DNA of 64,000 nucleotides from Pseudomonas sp. JQ170C (GCF_035581345.1 NZ_CP141608.1:1754001-1818000); one strand, 5' to 3'. Counted from the stretch's first letter, positions 18,742 to 28,650 are shown. The notes: a model not told the origin generated them from the sequence alone. Numbers and translations are program-made.

Positions 18742-20709
18742 TTATTCGCTGGTAAGGGCTTTGACCGGGTCGAGTTGGGCGGCTTTGCGTGCCGGCATGA
18801 AGCCGAACACCACGCCGGTAGCCACCGCGCAGGCAAAGGCGCCGAGGACGGCGGTCAGGGAGAAGGCCACGGCGATGTTGGCCAGCAGCAAGGCGCCGCC
18901 GATCAGTACGGCCAGGACGATGCCGGTGAGGCCGCCGACCATCGAGAGCAACACCGCTTCACTGAGGAACTGCCGCAGGATGTCGCGCTGCCGCGCGCCG
19001 GTGGCCATGCGGATGCCGATTTCACGGGTGCGTTCGCGCACAGTCATCAGCATGATGTTCATCACCCCGATGCCGCCGACCAGCAAGGAGATGGCGGCGA
19101 TCGAGCCGAGCATCAGCGACAGGGTGTTCTGGGTACGCGCTTCGGCCTGGATCAGCGCGGCGTCGTTGCTCAGTTCAAAGTCGTGCTTGCCGTTGTGCAG
19201 TTTGCGCATCAGCTTGTCGATGGCCGCTTCCGTTTCGGCGACCCGCCGCGAGTCGGCGGCGGCGATCGTCACGTACTCCGGGTCGCGGCTGCCGAACAGG
19301 CGGATGGCCGCGGCGGAGTAGGGCACGACGATGCGCTCGTCGCTGTCCTGGTCGCCGGAACTGGCGCCTTTGCCCTCCAGTACACCGACCACCTGGAAAG
19401 GCACGTTCTCGACCAGGATGTACTGGCCGATGGGATCGACCTGATCGCCCAGCAGCTTCTCCTTGACCTTCTGGCCGATCACCGCCACAGCGGCTGCGGC
19501 CTGCTCGTCGGCTTCGGTGAAGAAGCTGCCCTCGACCACGGGCCAGTTGAAGATTTCCGAGAAGTAGGTGTTGTTGCCGCCGACATAGAACTGCTGGTTG
19601 TTATTGCCGTAGCGCACCATCAGCGTGTTGCCGATCACGGGCATGATCATCTTCACCTGGGGCAGGCTGCCCACCGCGGCGACATCATTCAGGGTCACGA
19701 TGCCGGCCGGATCGCGCAGGGTCGGTGCGCTGCCACTCAGGTAAAGGATGTTGGAGCCGAACGCGGCCATCTGCGCCATGACCTGGCGCTTGCTGCCTTC
19801 GCCGACGGCCAGCATGACCACCACCGACGCCACGCCGATGACGATGCCAAGCAGGGTCAGGGCGGTGCGAAAGCGGTTGATCCACATGACCCGCCAGGCC
19901 GCTTGCAGGGCCTCGAGCAGTTCGCCTTTCCAGGCGTCGCTATGGGTGGCGCCCTGGTCCAGGCGCTGGCGCAGGTCTTCGGCCTGCAGGCCGGGGGCAT
20001 GGCCTTGCTCGCCGGCGTCTTCGTTGGTCGAATCGCTGACAATCAGGCCGTCGCGGATCTCGATGACGCGCTTGGCCCGCGCGGCCACCTCACGGTCATG
20101 GGTGATCAGGATGACCACATGGCCCTGGCTGGCCAGCTCGTCGAGCAAGGCCATGACCTCGGCGCCGCTCTGGCTGTCGAGGGCGCCGGTGGGTTCGTCG
20201 GCGAGAATGATATGGCCGCCGTTCATCAATGCCCGGGCAATCGACACCCGTTGCTGCTGGCCGCCGGAGAGTTGGTGGGGGCGGTTGCCGGTACGGCTGG
20301 CGAGCCCCAGTCGATCCAGCAGGGCGGCCGCACGGGCATGGCGTTCGGCGGCAGGTGTGCCGGCATAGATCGCCGGCATCTCGACGTTTTCCTGGGCCGA
20401 ACCCGAGGCGATCAGATGGTAGCCCTGGAACACGAAACCGAACGCCTCGCGGCGCAGCCAGGCCAGCTCGTCGCTGTCCAGGTCGGCCACGTTCTTGCCT
20501 GCGAACAGGTACTCGCCAGAGGTGGGGCGGTCCAGGCAGCCGAGGATGTTCATCAGGGTCGACTTGCCGGAACCGGAGGCGCCGACGATGGCCACGAACT
20601 CGCCGGGGTGGATGGCCAGGCTGATGCCGCGCACCACCTCGACCTTGGGGGTGTCGACCCCGCCATAGGATTTGCGGATGTCGCGCAGTTCGATCAGCGG
20701 TGTACTCAC
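18742..20709 (-). CDS. pvdT: MacB-type ABC exporter, PvdT
   Basis: Fusion of an ABC ATPase and a MacB membrane domain, 655 residues. The ATPase has Walker [10 protein letters not shown] (43-51), signature LSGGQQQR and Walker [13 protein letters not shown] helix at about 275-300 ([16 protein letters not shown]), a large periplasmic MacB_PCD domain and three C-terminal helices in the FtsX domain follow. The GTG at 20709 was chosen because GGAGG lies six bases ahead and it follows the pvdR stop after one base. It powers the tripartite pump with pvdR and opmQ. Confidence 0.85.
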   Translation of the reverse strand: MSTPLIELRDIRKSYGGVDTPKVEVVRGISLAIHPGEFVAIVGASGSGKSTLMNILGCLDRPTSGEYLFAGKNVADLDSDELAWLRREAFGFVFQGYHLIASGSAQENVEMPAIYAGTPAAERHARAAALLDRLGLASRTGNRPHQLSGGQQQRVSIARALMNGGHIILADEPTGALDSQSGAEVMALLDELASQGHVVILITHDREVAARAKRVIEIRDGLIVSDSTNEDAGEQGHAPGLQAEDLRQRLDQGATHSDAWKGELLEALQAAWRVMWINRFRTALTLLGIVIGVASVVVMLAVGEGSKRQVMAQMAAFGSNILYLSGSAPTLRDPAGIVTLNDVAAVGSLPQVKMIMPVIGNTLMVRYGNNNQQFYVGGNNTYFSEIFNWPVVEGSFFTEADEQAAAAVAVIGQKVKEKLLGDQVDPIGQYILVENVPFQVVGVLEGKGASSGDQDSDERIVVPYSAAAIRLFGSRDPEYVTIAAADSRRVAETEAAIDKLMRKLHNGKHDFELSNDAALIQAEARTQNTLSLMLGSIAAISLLVGGIGVMNIMLMTVRERTREIGIRMATGARQRDILRQFLSEAVLLSMVGGLTGIVLAVLIGGALLLANIAVAFSLTAVLGAFACAVATGVVFGFMPARKAAQLDPVKALTSE

Positions 20710-20710
20710 C

Positions 20711-21889
20711 TCAACCTCCGCTGGCAACGGGGGCGCCGATCAACAGCCGCTCACCTTCGGTCAGGCCGTCGAGCACCTGCACCCGCAAGCGGTCGCTGAG
20801 CCCGGTGCGTACCCGGCGCTGCTCGACCTTGCCGTTGGCGCCCAGCACCTGGCCGATACGCATGTTTTCGGCGCTGGCGTCGTCATCCAGGGCTGCCACG
20901 GGCACGGTCAGCACCTTGCTGGCGCGCCCGGCGACGAAGAACACCTGGGTCGTCATTTCGGCCATCAGGGCGTTGTCGGGGTTCTCGACATCCAGCAGCA
21001 CGGTGTACAGCACCACTTTGCCGCTGGCGCCGCTGCCGCTCGCACTGGCCGGGTCGCCGCCGCCCTGGCCGGACTGGTCCAGCGGTTTGGGCGGTACCGG
21101 GAGGATCTGGCGGACCGTGCTGTTCCAGCGACGCTTGCCGCCCGCCAGGGTGGTGAAATAGGCCGCCATGTCGGGTTTGACATGACCGATATCGGCTTCC
21201 GATACCTGGGCCCAGACGGTCATCGGTGACAGCTTGGCGATCCGCAGGATCAAGGGGGTCTGTTGCTGGGCGTTGAGGGTCTGACCCTCGCGGGCATCGA
21301 CGGCTACCACGGTGCCGGACATCGGTGCATAGATGCGGGTGTAGCCCAGCTCGGCTTCGTCGCTGCGCAGGTTCGCCTGGGCCTGGCGGATCTGGGCGCG
21401 GTACATGTCGATGCGGGCCTGGGTCACCTTGAGCTGGGCCTGGGCACTTTGCACGTCTTCGTCGCGGGTTGCACCGCCGGCGGCCAGGTTGCGTTGGCGC
21501 TTGTACTGCTGCTCGGCCAGCTGGTACTGGGCCTGCTGTTCGGCGAGCTGTGCCTTGAGGTTGTCGATGGAGAAGCGTCCGGCATCGAGCTTGGCCTGTT
21601 GGGTCGAGGGGTCGATCTCGACCAGCAGTTGGCCGGCCTTGACCTCGTCGCCGACCTCTACATGGAGCTTGCGGATCTGCCCGGACGCCTGGGCGCCGAC
21701 ATCCACGTAGCGTCTGGGCTGCAATGTGCCCAGTGCCGTGACGCTGCTTTCGATATCATTGCGGGTGACGCTGACCGTACTCAGAGGGTCGCCGCTGGCA
21801 GGCAGGGTCTTCCACGCGAACAGGGCGCTCAGGCTGAGCAGGCCAAGGCCGCAAAGAAGCAGTCGGCATTTGTTTGAAGGACGTCTCAT
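20711..21889 (-). CDS. pvdR: Periplasmic adaptor protein, PvdR (MacA-like)
   Basis: Membrane-fusion protein of 392 residues linking PvdT to OpmQ. It has an N-terminal signal anchor ([17 protein letters not shown]), a lipoyl half-motif ([19 protein letters not shown]), a coiled-coil hairpin at about 95-165 (Gln/Ala-rich), then beta-barrel and membrane-proximal domains. The start at 21889 (MRRPSNK) was preferred over an in-frame TTG at 21901. It is first in the operon, and the Fur-box-like sequence 80-100 bp upstream suggests iron repression. Confidence 0.82.
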   Translation of the reverse strand: MRRPSNKCRLLLCGLGLLSLSALFAWKTLPASGDPLSTVSVTRNDIESSVTALGTLQPRRYVDVGAQASGQIRKLHVEVGDEVKAGQLLVEIDPSTQQAKLDAGRFSIDNLKAQLAEQQAQYQLAEQQYKRQRNLAAGGATRDEDVQSAQAQLKVTQARIDMYRAQIRQAQANLRSDEAELGYTRIYAPMSGTVVAVDAREGQTLNAQQQTPLILRIAKLSPMTVWAQVSEADIGHVKPDMAAYFTTLAGGKRRWNSTVRQILPVPPKPLDQSGQGGGDPASASGSGASGKVVLYTVLLDVENPDNALMAEMTTQVFFVAGRASKVLTVPVAALDDDASAENMRIGQVLGANGKVEQRRVRTGLSDRLRVQVLDGLTEGERLLIGAPVASGG

Positions 21890-21970
21890 GCAGGGTTCCA
21901 ACCGAAAAGGGTGCAGGGATACAGTGAGCGAGTGATCAGGTGGAGCAGTGTTCCGGGGGGCAAGCTTGAT

Positions 21971-21989
21971 GCAAATGATTGTAATTTGT
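21971..21989. promoter_or_regulatory. Fur-box-like palindrome
   Basis: GCAAATGATTGTAATTTGT is an imperfect palindrome (GCAAAT...ATTTGt) of the kind seen at Fur-controlled pyoverdine genes, with about 11 of 19 matches to the E. coli consensus. It lies between the divergent pvdR and ECF sigma genes and could repress both. Confidence 0.55.
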
Positions 21990-22054
21990 ATTATCGCAAA
22001 CTGCCATCATTCATATCTGCTCGATACACTCACGCTATAAACAGAGTCAGGAAG

Positions 22055-22558
22055 ATGCCGTCGTCGCGGCCAGGTGTTGTGTTGGAAAACTACTATCGAG
22101 AATTGGTGAGTTTCCTTTGTGCTCGCCTGGGTAACCGCCAGGCGGCCGAAGACGTTGCCCATGACGCCTACACCCGCGTGCTGGAACGCACGGGCGACTC
22201 CGACATCGAACACCCCCGCGCCTTTCTCTACCGCACGGCCCTGAATCTGGTCATCGACGGACATCGCCGCGGCTTGTTGCGGCAGGTCGAGCCGCTGGAC
22301 GTGCTCGACACCGATGAGCGTTTCTTTTCCCCGGCACCGTCCCACGACATGGAGCTGCGCCAGCGACTGGTATTGATGCAGCGGGCACTCGATGAGTTGA
22401 GCGCACCGTGTCGCGACAGCTTTCTGCTGCGCAAACTCGAAGGCCTGTCGCACCCGGAGATTGCCGAACGCCTGGGGATCTCTCGCAGCCTGGTGGAAAA
22501 GCACATCGTCAATGCCATGAAGCATTGCCGCGTGCGCATGCGTCAGTGGGAGGGCTAG
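22055..22558 (+). CDS. ECF sigma factor, FpvI-like iron-starvation type
   Basis: Sigma-70 family factor of 167 residues from the ATG at 22055, or 159 from a GTG at 22079. Region 2 (YYRELVSFLCARLGNRQAAE) shows the family pattern up to FLYRTALNLVIDGHRR. Region 4 (LEGLSHPEIAERLGISRSLV) is a helix-turn-helix. The same gene order (fpvI next to pvdRT-opmQ) exists in P. aeruginosa. Unlike that locus, no FpvR/FecR anti-sigma gene or TonB receptor lies next to it here. It is likely Fur-controlled through the palindrome upstream. Confidence 0.8.
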   Translation: MPSSRPGVVLENYYRELVSFLCARLGNRQAAEDVAHDAYTRVLERTGDSDIEHPRAFLYRTALNLVIDGHRRGLLRQVEPLDVLDTDERFFSPAPSHDMELRQRLVLMQRALDELSAPCRDSFLLRKLEGLSHPEIAERLGISRSLVEKHIVNAMKHCRVRMRQWEG

Positions 22559-22740
22559 GGGCGGGCGGCCAGGGGTGTTGAAAATTCCGTCCTGGCCTTG
22601 CTTGATTTCTGACGGATTCCCTACAACTATCAGTGAAGACCCTTTCACAGGCGGATTGCCCGCCTCCAGCCTGTAGTTGAAATATTGGCGCAGTATGGTC
22701 AAGGAACGTCACTAACGCTCTCAAGCCTTGGTCATAGACG

Positions 22741-23226
22741 ATGCCAAACAAATCGATGCGGATTCTGATCGCCGACGAACACCCGATGCAGTTGATGCAG
22801 CTGGAGAAGATGCTCAACGGCATGGGCTATTACCGTATTGCCCCCGTGGAATGCTTCGAGGACCTGCAGCGCCTGGTGCAAGGTGCGTTGCAGCCCTTCA
22901 ATCTGCTGGTGGGCAATATCGACCTGGCCAACCATGTTGGCGTCGACTTCGAGCGTTTCTGCCGGGTCAATTCGCAGATCCAGCATGCCCTGCTGTACGA
23001 GTCCCAGCACCTGAAGGTGCCCGCCATACCGAACGCCCAGCGCCAGGCAGTGAACATCAGCCTGCCCAAAGTACCCGACAACGAGACCCTGCAAACCTTC
23101 ATGGGCATCATCGATGCACCCAGGGTGCTGGGCCAATTGCCGGATATTGCCGAGCGGATCCCGCATCCGGCTTATACGCCACGACGGATGAGCTTCGGCT
23201 CGAGTGCGTTCTCCCGCCAGTCCTGA
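22741..23226 (+). CDS. Receiver-like protein lacking the phospho-acceptor Asp
   Basis: Protein of 161 residues with a CheY-like N-terminal domain and a short, unmatched C-terminal tail. The acidic pair is present (ILIADEHP), but the strand that should carry the acceptor reads FNLLVGNIDLA, with Asn where Asp is expected, and no clear Lys motif follows. It is therefore probably a pseudo-receiver, or only a fold relative. Similar MPNKS-MRILIADE proteins recur in Pseudomonas. It lies 182 bp after the ECF gene and before an MHS transporter, with no kinase next to it. Confidence 0.6.
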   Translation: MPNKSMRILIADEHPMQLMQLEKMLNGMGYYRIAPVECFEDLQRLVQGALQPFNLLVGNIDLANHVGVDFERFCRVNSQIQHALLYESQHLKVPAIPNAQRQAVNISLPKVPDNETLQTFMGIIDAPRVLGQLPDIAERIPHPAYTPRRMSFGSSAFSRQS

Positions 23227-23334
23227 ACAGTGCTATCACCTGCGCACCCTTGGGGTGCGTTTTGTTATCCTCTTGCGTTTGCCCAGGCGCGCCGGAGTGC
23301 GCGTTGATCTGCCCACTGATTGATGGATGCCCCT

Positions 23335-24645
23335 ATGACAGCCACCACGCCTGCGCCAGCGACGCGCTTGAGCCGCAGTGACCACAAGACCTTGAGCCTG
23401 GCGGCCTTGGGTGGCGCGCTGGAAATCTACGATTTCATCATCTTCGTGTTCTTCGCCCTGACCCTGAGCCAGCTGTTCTTCCCGCCAGACATGCCGGAGT
23501 GGCTGCGCTTGCTGCAAAGCTTCGGCATTTTTGTCACCGGCTACCTGGCCAGGCCCTTGGGCGGCATCCTGATGGCGCATTTTGCCGATCACCTGGGGCG
23601 CAAGAAGGTCTTCAGCCTGAGCATCCTGATGATGGCGCTGCCGTGCTTGCTGATCGGCATCATGCCGACCTACGCCGACATCGGTTACTTCGCCCCGCTG
23701 ATCCTGCTGGCCCTGCGCATTCTGCAGGGTGCGGCGGTGGGCGGGGAGGTGCCCAGTGCCTGGGTGTTCGTCGCCGAACATGCGCCAGTGGGTCGGCGCG
23801 GTTATGCCCTGGGTTTTCTCCAGGCCGGCCTGACGTTTGGCTACTTGCTCGGCGCCTTGACGGCCACAGCACTGGCGCAGTGGTTCACGGCCCAGGAGAT
23901 TCTCGACTACGCCTGGCGCTATCCGTTCCTGCTGGGCGGCGTGTTCGGTGTGATCGGGGTGTGGCTGCGTCGCTGGTTGAGCGAGACACCGGTGTTCCTG
24001 GCCTTGCGCGAGCGTCGTGAGCAACCGCCGACCTTTCCGCTGAGCACCGTGTTGCGCGAGCATCGGCGGGCACTGGCGCCAGCGGTACTGCTGACCTGCG
24101 TGCTGACCTCGGCGGTGGTGGTGCTGGTGGTGATCACCCCGACCATCATGCAGCAGCGCTTTGGCATGAGCGCCGGGCATACCTTTGCCCTGAGCAGCAT
24201 GGGCATCGTTTTTCTCAACATCGGCTGTGTGCTGGCCGGGTTGCTGGTTGACCGCATCGGTGCCTGGCGTGCGCTGATGTTCTACAGCCTGATGCTGCCG
24301 CTGGGTATTGGGGCCTTGTATGCAAGCCTGGTGAGCGGCTGGGAATGGCCAGGCGTGGCCTATGCTCTGGCGGGGCTGGCGTGCGGAGTAGTGGGGGTGG
24401 TGCCGTCGGTGATGGTCGGTTTGTTTCCGGCGCCGGTTCGTGTGTCGGGTATTTCCTTTACCTACAACATTGCCTACGCACTGTGGGCCAGTACCACGCC
24501 GCTGATGCTGATCGCGCTGATGCCGTGGAGTCCCTGGGTGTGTGCAGGGTTTGCGCTGGTAATGGGTACGGTGGGATTGCTGACGGCGATGCACTTCGGT
24601 GCCCGCGATGTCATTGCCTTTGAAGACGATGCCGTGCGTTGCTGA
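23335..24645 (+). CDS. MFS transporter, metabolite:H+ symporter (MHS) family
   Basis: Inner-membrane symporter of 436 residues with about twelve helices. The MHS signs are an N-terminal ALEIYDFIIFVFFA and the loop-2 motif DHLGRKKVF, followed by RILQGAAVGGEVPSAWVF. Start candidates are 23323 and 23335 (MTATTP); neither has a strong ribosome site, and I use the one nearer the conserved part. Family substrates include citrate, shikimate and osmolytes, and none can be chosen here. A shared terminator separates it from the convergent ETF-QO gene. Confidence 0.85.
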   Translation: MTATTPAPATRLSRSDHKTLSLAALGGALEIYDFIIFVFFALTLSQLFFPPDMPEWLRLLQSFGIFVTGYLARPLGGILMAHFADHLGRKKVFSLSILMMALPCLLIGIMPTYADIGYFAPLILLALRILQGAAVGGEVPSAWVFVAEHAPVGRRGYALGFLQAGLTFGYLLGALTATALAQWFTAQEILDYAWRYPFLLGGVFGVIGVWLRRWLSETPVFLALRERREQPPTFPLSTVLREHRRALAPAVLLTCVLTSAVVVLVVITPTIMQQRFGMSAGHTFALSSMGIVFLNIGCVLAGLLVDRIGAWRALMFYSLMLPLGIGALYASLVSGWEWPGVAYALAGLACGVVGVVPSVMVGLFPAPVRVSGISFTYNIAYALWASTTPLMLIALMPWSPWVCAGFALVMGTVGLLTAMHFGARDVIAFEDDAVRC

Positions 24646-24690
24646 GTTCGATCGCGAGGCGTGCGGCAGCGGGCTTGCCCCGCGAAGACT

Positions 24691-24727
24691 AAAAAGCCCC
24701 CTGGCCGCAAGGCGAGGGGGCTTTTTT
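24691..24727. terminator. Bidirectional terminator between MHS transporter and ETF-QO
   Basis: The stem AAAAGCCCCC/GGGGGCTTTT (24692-24701 with 24716-24725) has an inner GCC-GCAA-GGC hairpin and A/T runs on both sides. A solitary REP half (GCGGGCTTGCCCCGCGA) precedes it at 24669-24685. Confidence 0.9.
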
Positions 24728-24741
24728 AGTGGAAGGCCGGC

Positions 24742-26406
24742 TTACATGTTCGGGTAAGTCGGACCACCGGCACCTTCCGGCGTGACCCAGGTGATGTTCT
24801 GCGAAGGGTCCTTGATGTCACAGGTCTTGCAGTGCACGCAGTTCTGGGCGTTGATCTGGAAACGCTTGGCGCCGTCTTCCTGGGTAACAACCTCGTACAC
24901 GCCCGCCGGGCAGTAGCGTTGAGCGGGCTCATCGTACAGCGGCAGGTTGGTGCCGATCGGGATGCTCGCATCGGCAAGCTTGAGGTGGCACGGCTGCTCT
25001 TCTTCATGGTTGGTGCTGGAGAGGAACACCGAGCTCAGCTTGTCGAAGCTGAGTTTGCCGTCGGGCTTGGGATAGTCGATTTTCTTCGAGTCGGCTGCCA
25101 GCTTCAGGCAGGCGTAGTCTGGCTTGGTGTCGTGCAGGGTGAACGGCAGCTTGCCGCCGAACCAGTTCTGGTCAACGTAGTTGAACGCAGCGCCGAGCAT
25201 CGGGCCGAACTTATGCATGGCCGGGCCGAAGTTACGGCTGGCGAACAGCTCTTCATACAGCCAGCTGGCCTTGAACGCTTCAACGTAAGTGTTGAGCTGA
25301 TCGCCGCCTTCGCTACCGGCCAGCAGGGCATCGGCCACTGCGTCGGCGGCGAGCATGCCGGATTTCATGGCTGTGTGGCTGCCTTTGATCTTGGCCACGT
25401 TCATGGTGCCCAGGTCGCAGCCGATCAGGGCGCCACCGGCGAAGACCATTTTTGGCAGCGAGTTCAAGCCGCCCTTGGCCAGGGCGCGGGCGCCGTAGCT
25501 GATGCGCTTGCCGCCTTCGAGGTATTGGCTGATCACCGGGTGGTGCTTGAGGCGCTGGAACTCGTCGAACGGCGACAGGAACGGGTTGGCGTACGACAGA
25601 TCGACGATCAGGCCGACCACTACCTGGTTGTTTTCCAGGTGATAAAGGAAGGAACCGCCGGTGTTTTCCTTGGCCATCACATCCAGCGGCCAGCCGGCGG
25701 TGTGCACCACCAGGCCTTGCTCGTGTTTGGCCGGATCGATTTCCCAGATTTCCTTCAGGCCAATGCCGTAGTGCTGGACGTCGGCGTCGCTGTCGAGGTT
25801 GAAGCGCTTGATCAGTTGCTTGCCGATATGGCCACGGCAGCCTTCGGCAAACAGGGTGTATTTGCCGCGCAGTTCCATGCCCGGGGTGTACAGGCCGTCT
25901 TTTGGATTGCCTTCACGGTCGACACCCAGGTCGCCGGTGATGATCCCGTGTACTACGCCGTTCTCGTCGAACAGGGCTTCCTGGGCGGCGAAGCCCGGGT
26001 AGATTTCCACACCCAGGTTCTCGGCCTGCTGGGCGAGCCAGCGGCACAGGTTGCCCAGGGAGATGATGTAGTTGCCTTCGTTGTGCATGGTCTTGGGCAC
26101 GAACAGGTCAGGAACCTTGATCGAGCTGCCAGCATCCTTGAGCACATAGATGTCGTCGCGTTTGACGGCGGTGTTGAGCGGGGCGCCCAGCTCTTTCCAG
26201 TCCGGGAACAGTTCGTTCAGGGCACGTGGTTCAAACACCGCGCCGGAGAGGATGTGGGCACCGACTTCAGAGCCTTTCTCAACCACGCAAACGCTGATTT
26301 CGTTACCGGCTTCGGCGGCCTTCTGCTTCAATCGGCAGGCGGCGGACAGGCCCGCCGGGCCAGCGCCGACGATGACCACGTCGAATTCCATGTATTCGCG
26401 TTCCAC
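24742..26406 (-). CDS. Electron transfer flavoprotein-ubiquinone oxidoreductase
   Basis: Inner-membrane iron-sulfur flavoprotein of 554 residues that passes electrons from reduced ETF to ubiquinone. An FAD-binding Rossmann motif GAGPAGL lies near the start, and the C-terminal region holds the 4Fe-4S cysteines in CPAGVYEV and NCVHCKTCDIKDP. The GTG at 26406 was chosen because AGGAG lies eight bases upstream; the longer 26424 reading lacks one. It is divergent from etfB-etfA, its electron donor. The symbol etfD/etfQO is used in the literature, but naming differs. Confidence 0.95.
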   Translation of the reverse strand: MEREYMEFDVVIVGAGPAGLSAACRLKQKAAEAGNEISVCVVEKGSEVGAHILSGAVFEPRALNELFPDWKELGAPLNTAVKRDDIYVLKDAGSSIKVPDLFVPKTMHNEGNYIISLGNLCRWLAQQAENLGVEIYPGFAAQEALFDENGVVHGIITGDLGVDREGNPKDGLYTPGMELRGKYTLFAEGCRGHIGKQLIKRFNLDSDADVQHYGIGLKEIWEIDPAKHEQGLVVHTAGWPLDVMAKENTGGSFLYHLENNQVVVGLIVDLSYANPFLSPFDEFQRLKHHPVISQYLEGGKRISYGARALAKGGLNSLPKMVFAGGALIGCDLGTMNVAKIKGSHTAMKSGMLAADAVADALLAGSEGGDQLNTYVEAFKASWLYEELFASRNFGPAMHKFGPMLGAAFNYVDQNWFGGKLPFTLHDTKPDYACLKLAADSKKIDYPKPDGKLSFDKLSSVFLSSTNHEEEQPCHLKLADASIPIGTNLPLYDEPAQRYCPAGVYEVVTQEDGAKRFQINAQNCVHCKTCDIKDPSQNITWVTPEGAGGPTYPNM

Positions 26407-26529
26407 AGGTTCTCTCCTACTCAAGGCTCATCGGTTTTTCTTTGTTGGCGGGTGTCAGGCGGTCATTTTGAGTGCGCTCGGGCTGTAGCTCGAGTGATGA
26501 CGGACTACACCGCTTTCTCTTGGCCGCGC

Positions 26530-26558
26530 ATTATATCTACACCACTCGCGGGGTCCAA
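26530..26558 (-). promoter_or_regulatory. Putative sigma-70 promoter of ETF-QO
   Basis: On the minus strand, TTGGAC (26553-26558) and a perfect TATAAT (26530-26535) lie 17 bp apart. This gives a leader of about 115 bases. The adjacent PsrA-type palindrome begins two bases upstream of the -35. Confidence 0.6.
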
Positions 26559-26560
26559 TA

Positions 26561-26574
26561 CAAACGTTTGTTTG
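26561..26574. promoter_or_regulatory. PsrA-type operator
   Basis: CAAACGTTTGTTTG matches the PsrA pattern (G/C)AAAC-N2-4-GTTT(G/C) with a 4-base spacer, and also contains the exact palindrome CAAACGTTTG. PsrA is a TetR-family, fatty-acid-responsive regulator. ETF and ETF-QO genes were, as I recall, reported as PsrA targets in P. aeruginosa. Confidence 0.6.
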
Positions 26575-26597
26575 AATTTGCCGCAGGCCAGTAAAAT
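26568..26597 (+). promoter_or_regulatory. Possible promoter of etfB-etfA overlapping the PsrA site
   Basis: TTGTTT (26568-26573) and TAAAAT (26592-26597) are 18 bp apart on the plus strand, and the -35 lies inside the PsrA palindrome. The implied leader to the etfB ATG is about 345 bases (26604-26950). In it I see no ORF, RNA gene or clear riboswitch. Confidence 0.35.
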
Positions 26598-26950
26598 CAA
26601 AGAAGCGCGGCTTGAAGCTGACCGGTTTGCCGTATTGACCGGATTGGGCGTTACGGTCAAGATACGAGCGGTTTTGCGCTCGCCGTAGGCTGACCGTCGG
26701 ATGCAGGTGCACCCCTAAAAACCAGGCGAAAAGCAGGGCATTGAAGCCTTTACCCGCTTTGTAGTGGAGTTTATACACCACGACAGAAAATGAACCACGG
26801 GTTTTGCTCCTGCAAGGTCAAATTGAGACTGCTGGGTCAGGGTCGAATCCGACCGGCTGCAATCGTTTTTAGAGGTGCCCTTGTACCCACGCGCAATCGC
26901 CGGGTTTGCCCCAGGCGACATTCTTTTCACCGGAGAGTAACGAGGAATCC

Positions 26951-27700
26951 ATGAAGGTTCTTGTAGCTGTCAAACGAGTGGTCGACTATAACGTCAAGGT
27001 TCGCGTCAAGGCGGACAACTCCGGCGTCGACCTTGCTAACGTCAAGATGTCCATGAACCCCTTCTGCGAAATCGCCGTAGAAGAAGCCGTACGCCTGAAA
27101 GAGAAGGGTGTTGCGAGCGAAATCGTGGTCGTTACCGTAGGCCCGGCCACTGCTCAGGAGCAGTTGCGTACTGCCCTGGCACTGGGTGCCGACCGTGCTG
27201 TGCTGGTCGAGTCCGCCGACGAGCTGACCTCCCTGGCCGTCGCCAAGCTGCTCAAGGCTGTGGTCGACAAAGAACAACCTCAGCTGGTGATCCTTGGCAA
27301 GCAAGCCATCGACAGCGACAACAACCAGACCGGCCAGATGCTGGCTGCGCTGACCGGCTTCGCCCAGGGTACTTTCGCCTCCAAGGTTGAAGTTGCTGGC
27401 GACAAGGTCAACGTCACCCGTGAAATCGACGGCGGCCTGCAGACTGTTGCGCTGAACCTGCCTGCGATCGTCACCACCGACCTGCGCCTGAACGAGCCAC
27501 GCTACGCGTCGCTGCCGAACATCATGAAGGCCAAGAAGAAGCCGCTGGAAACTGTTACTCCAGACGCGCTGGGCGTTTCCACTGCCTCCACCAACAAGAC
27601 CCTGAAAGTCGAAGCGCCGGCTGCTCGCAGCGCAGGGATCAAGGTCAAGTCGGTTGCTGAACTGGTCGAGAAACTGAAGAACGAGGCGAAGGTAATCTAA
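26951..27700 (+). CDS. etfB: Electron transfer flavoprotein beta subunit
   Basis: Soluble ETF small subunit of 249 residues that binds AMP and docks acyl-CoA and other dehydrogenases. The N-terminus [17 protein letters not shown], the acidic-loop region [19 protein letters not shown] and the recognition-loop region [20 protein letters not shown] are family hallmarks. The start is preceded by GGAGAGTAACGAGGAATCC. Codon use is that of a strongly expressed gene. The stop is directly followed by the etfA ATG. Confidence 0.97.
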   Translation: MKVLVAVKRVVDYNVKVRVKADNSGVDLANVKMSMNPFCEIAVEEAVRLKEKGVASEIVVVTVGPATAQEQLRTALALGADRAVLVESADELTSLAVAKLLKAVVDKEQPQLVILGKQAIDSDNNQTGQMLAALTGFAQGTFASKVEVAGDKVNVTREIDGGLQTVALNLPAIVTTDLRLNEPRYASLPNIMKAKKKPLETVTPDALGVSTASTNKTLKVEAPAARSAGIKVKSVAELVEKLKNEAKVI

Positions 27701-28630
27701 ATGACTATCCTGGTTATCGCTGAACACGAAAACGGTGCCGTAGCCCCGGCCACCCTGAACACTGTTGCTGCTGCCGCCAAGATCGGTGGCGACATCCACG
27801 TGCTGGTCGCAGGCCAGAATGTGGGTGGTGTAGCTGAAGCTGCAGCGAAAATCGCTGGCATTGCCAAGGTCCTGGTTGCCGATAACGCCGCTTACGCTCA
27901 CCAACTGCCAGAGAACGTTGCTCCGCTGGTCGCTGAGCTGGGCAAAGGCTACAGCCACGTGCTGGCACCTGCCACCTCCAACGGCAAGAACATCCTGCCG
28001 CGCGTTGCTGCCCTGCTGGACGTCGACCAGATCTCCGAGATCATCTCGGTTGAATCGGCTGACACCTTCAAGCGCCCGATCTACGCCGGTAACGCCATCG
28101 CTACCGTGCAATCGAACGCTGCCGTCAAGGTCATCACCGTTCGCGCCACCGGCTTCGATGCCGTTGCCGCTGAAGGGGGTTCGGCTGCGGTTGAAGCCGT
28201 TGCCGCTGCCCACAACGCTGGCACCTCGGCGTTCGTCGGCGAAGAACTGGCCAAGTCCGATCGTCCTGAGCTGACCGCTGCCAAAATCGTCGTTTCCGGC
28301 GGTCGCGGCATGCAGAACGGCGACAACTTCAAGCACCTGTACGCCCTGGCCGACAAGCTCGGCGCTGCCGTCGGCGCTTCGCGCGCTGCGGTCGACGCAG
28401 GTTTCGTACCCAACGACATGCAGGTCGGTCAGACCGGCAAGATCGTTGCTCCTCAGCTGTACATCGCCGTCGGTATCTCCGGCGCGATCCAGCACTTGGC
28501 CGGCATGAAAGACTCCAAAGTGATCGTTGCGATCAACAAGGATGAAGAAGCGCCGATCTTCCAGGTGGCCGACTACGGTCTGGTGGCGGATCTGTTTGAA
28601 GCCGTACCTGAGCTGGAGAAGCTGGTTTAA
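27701..28630 (+). CDS. etfA: Electron transfer flavoprotein alpha subunit
   Basis: FAD-binding ETF large subunit of 309 residues. The C-terminal FAD domain shows the family motifs [46 protein letters not shown] and [10 protein letters not shown]. It forms a heterodimer with EtfB and hands electrons to the ETF-QO encoded divergently. It has no gap to etfB and ends at a strong terminator. Confidence 0.97.
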   Translation: MTILVIAEHENGAVAPATLNTVAAAAKIGGDIHVLVAGQNVGGVAEAAAKIAGIAKVLVADNAAYAHQLPENVAPLVAELGKGYSHVLAPATSNGKNILPRVAALLDVDQISEIISVESADTFKRPIYAGNAIATVQSNAAVKVITVRATGFDAVAAEGGSAAVEAVAAAHNAGTSAFVGEELAKSDRPELTAAKIVVSGGRGMQNGDNFKHLYALADKLGAAVGASRAAVDAGFVPNDMQVGQTGKIVAPQLYIAVGISGAIQHLAGMKDSKVIVAINKDEEAPIFQVADYGLVADLFEAVPELEKLV

Positions 28631-28650
28631 TCCCGCTGCTTCACTTATAA

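Noticed and set aside
18190..20799. Plus-strand open frame of 869 codons
   Set aside because: It lies wholly opposite opmQ-pvdT. High GC content keeps antisense frames open. The minus strand has Walker A, signature and Walker B motifs.
22559..22740. Small anti-sigma gene after the ECF sigma factor
   Set aside because: The 182-bp gap has no open frame with FecR-like sequence, and the next gene is a receiver-fold protein.
26832..26860. tRNA-like T-arm sequence (GGTCGAATCCGACC)
   Set aside because: It resembles a TPsiC arm, but no acceptor, D or anticodon stem can be folded around it and no CCA follows.
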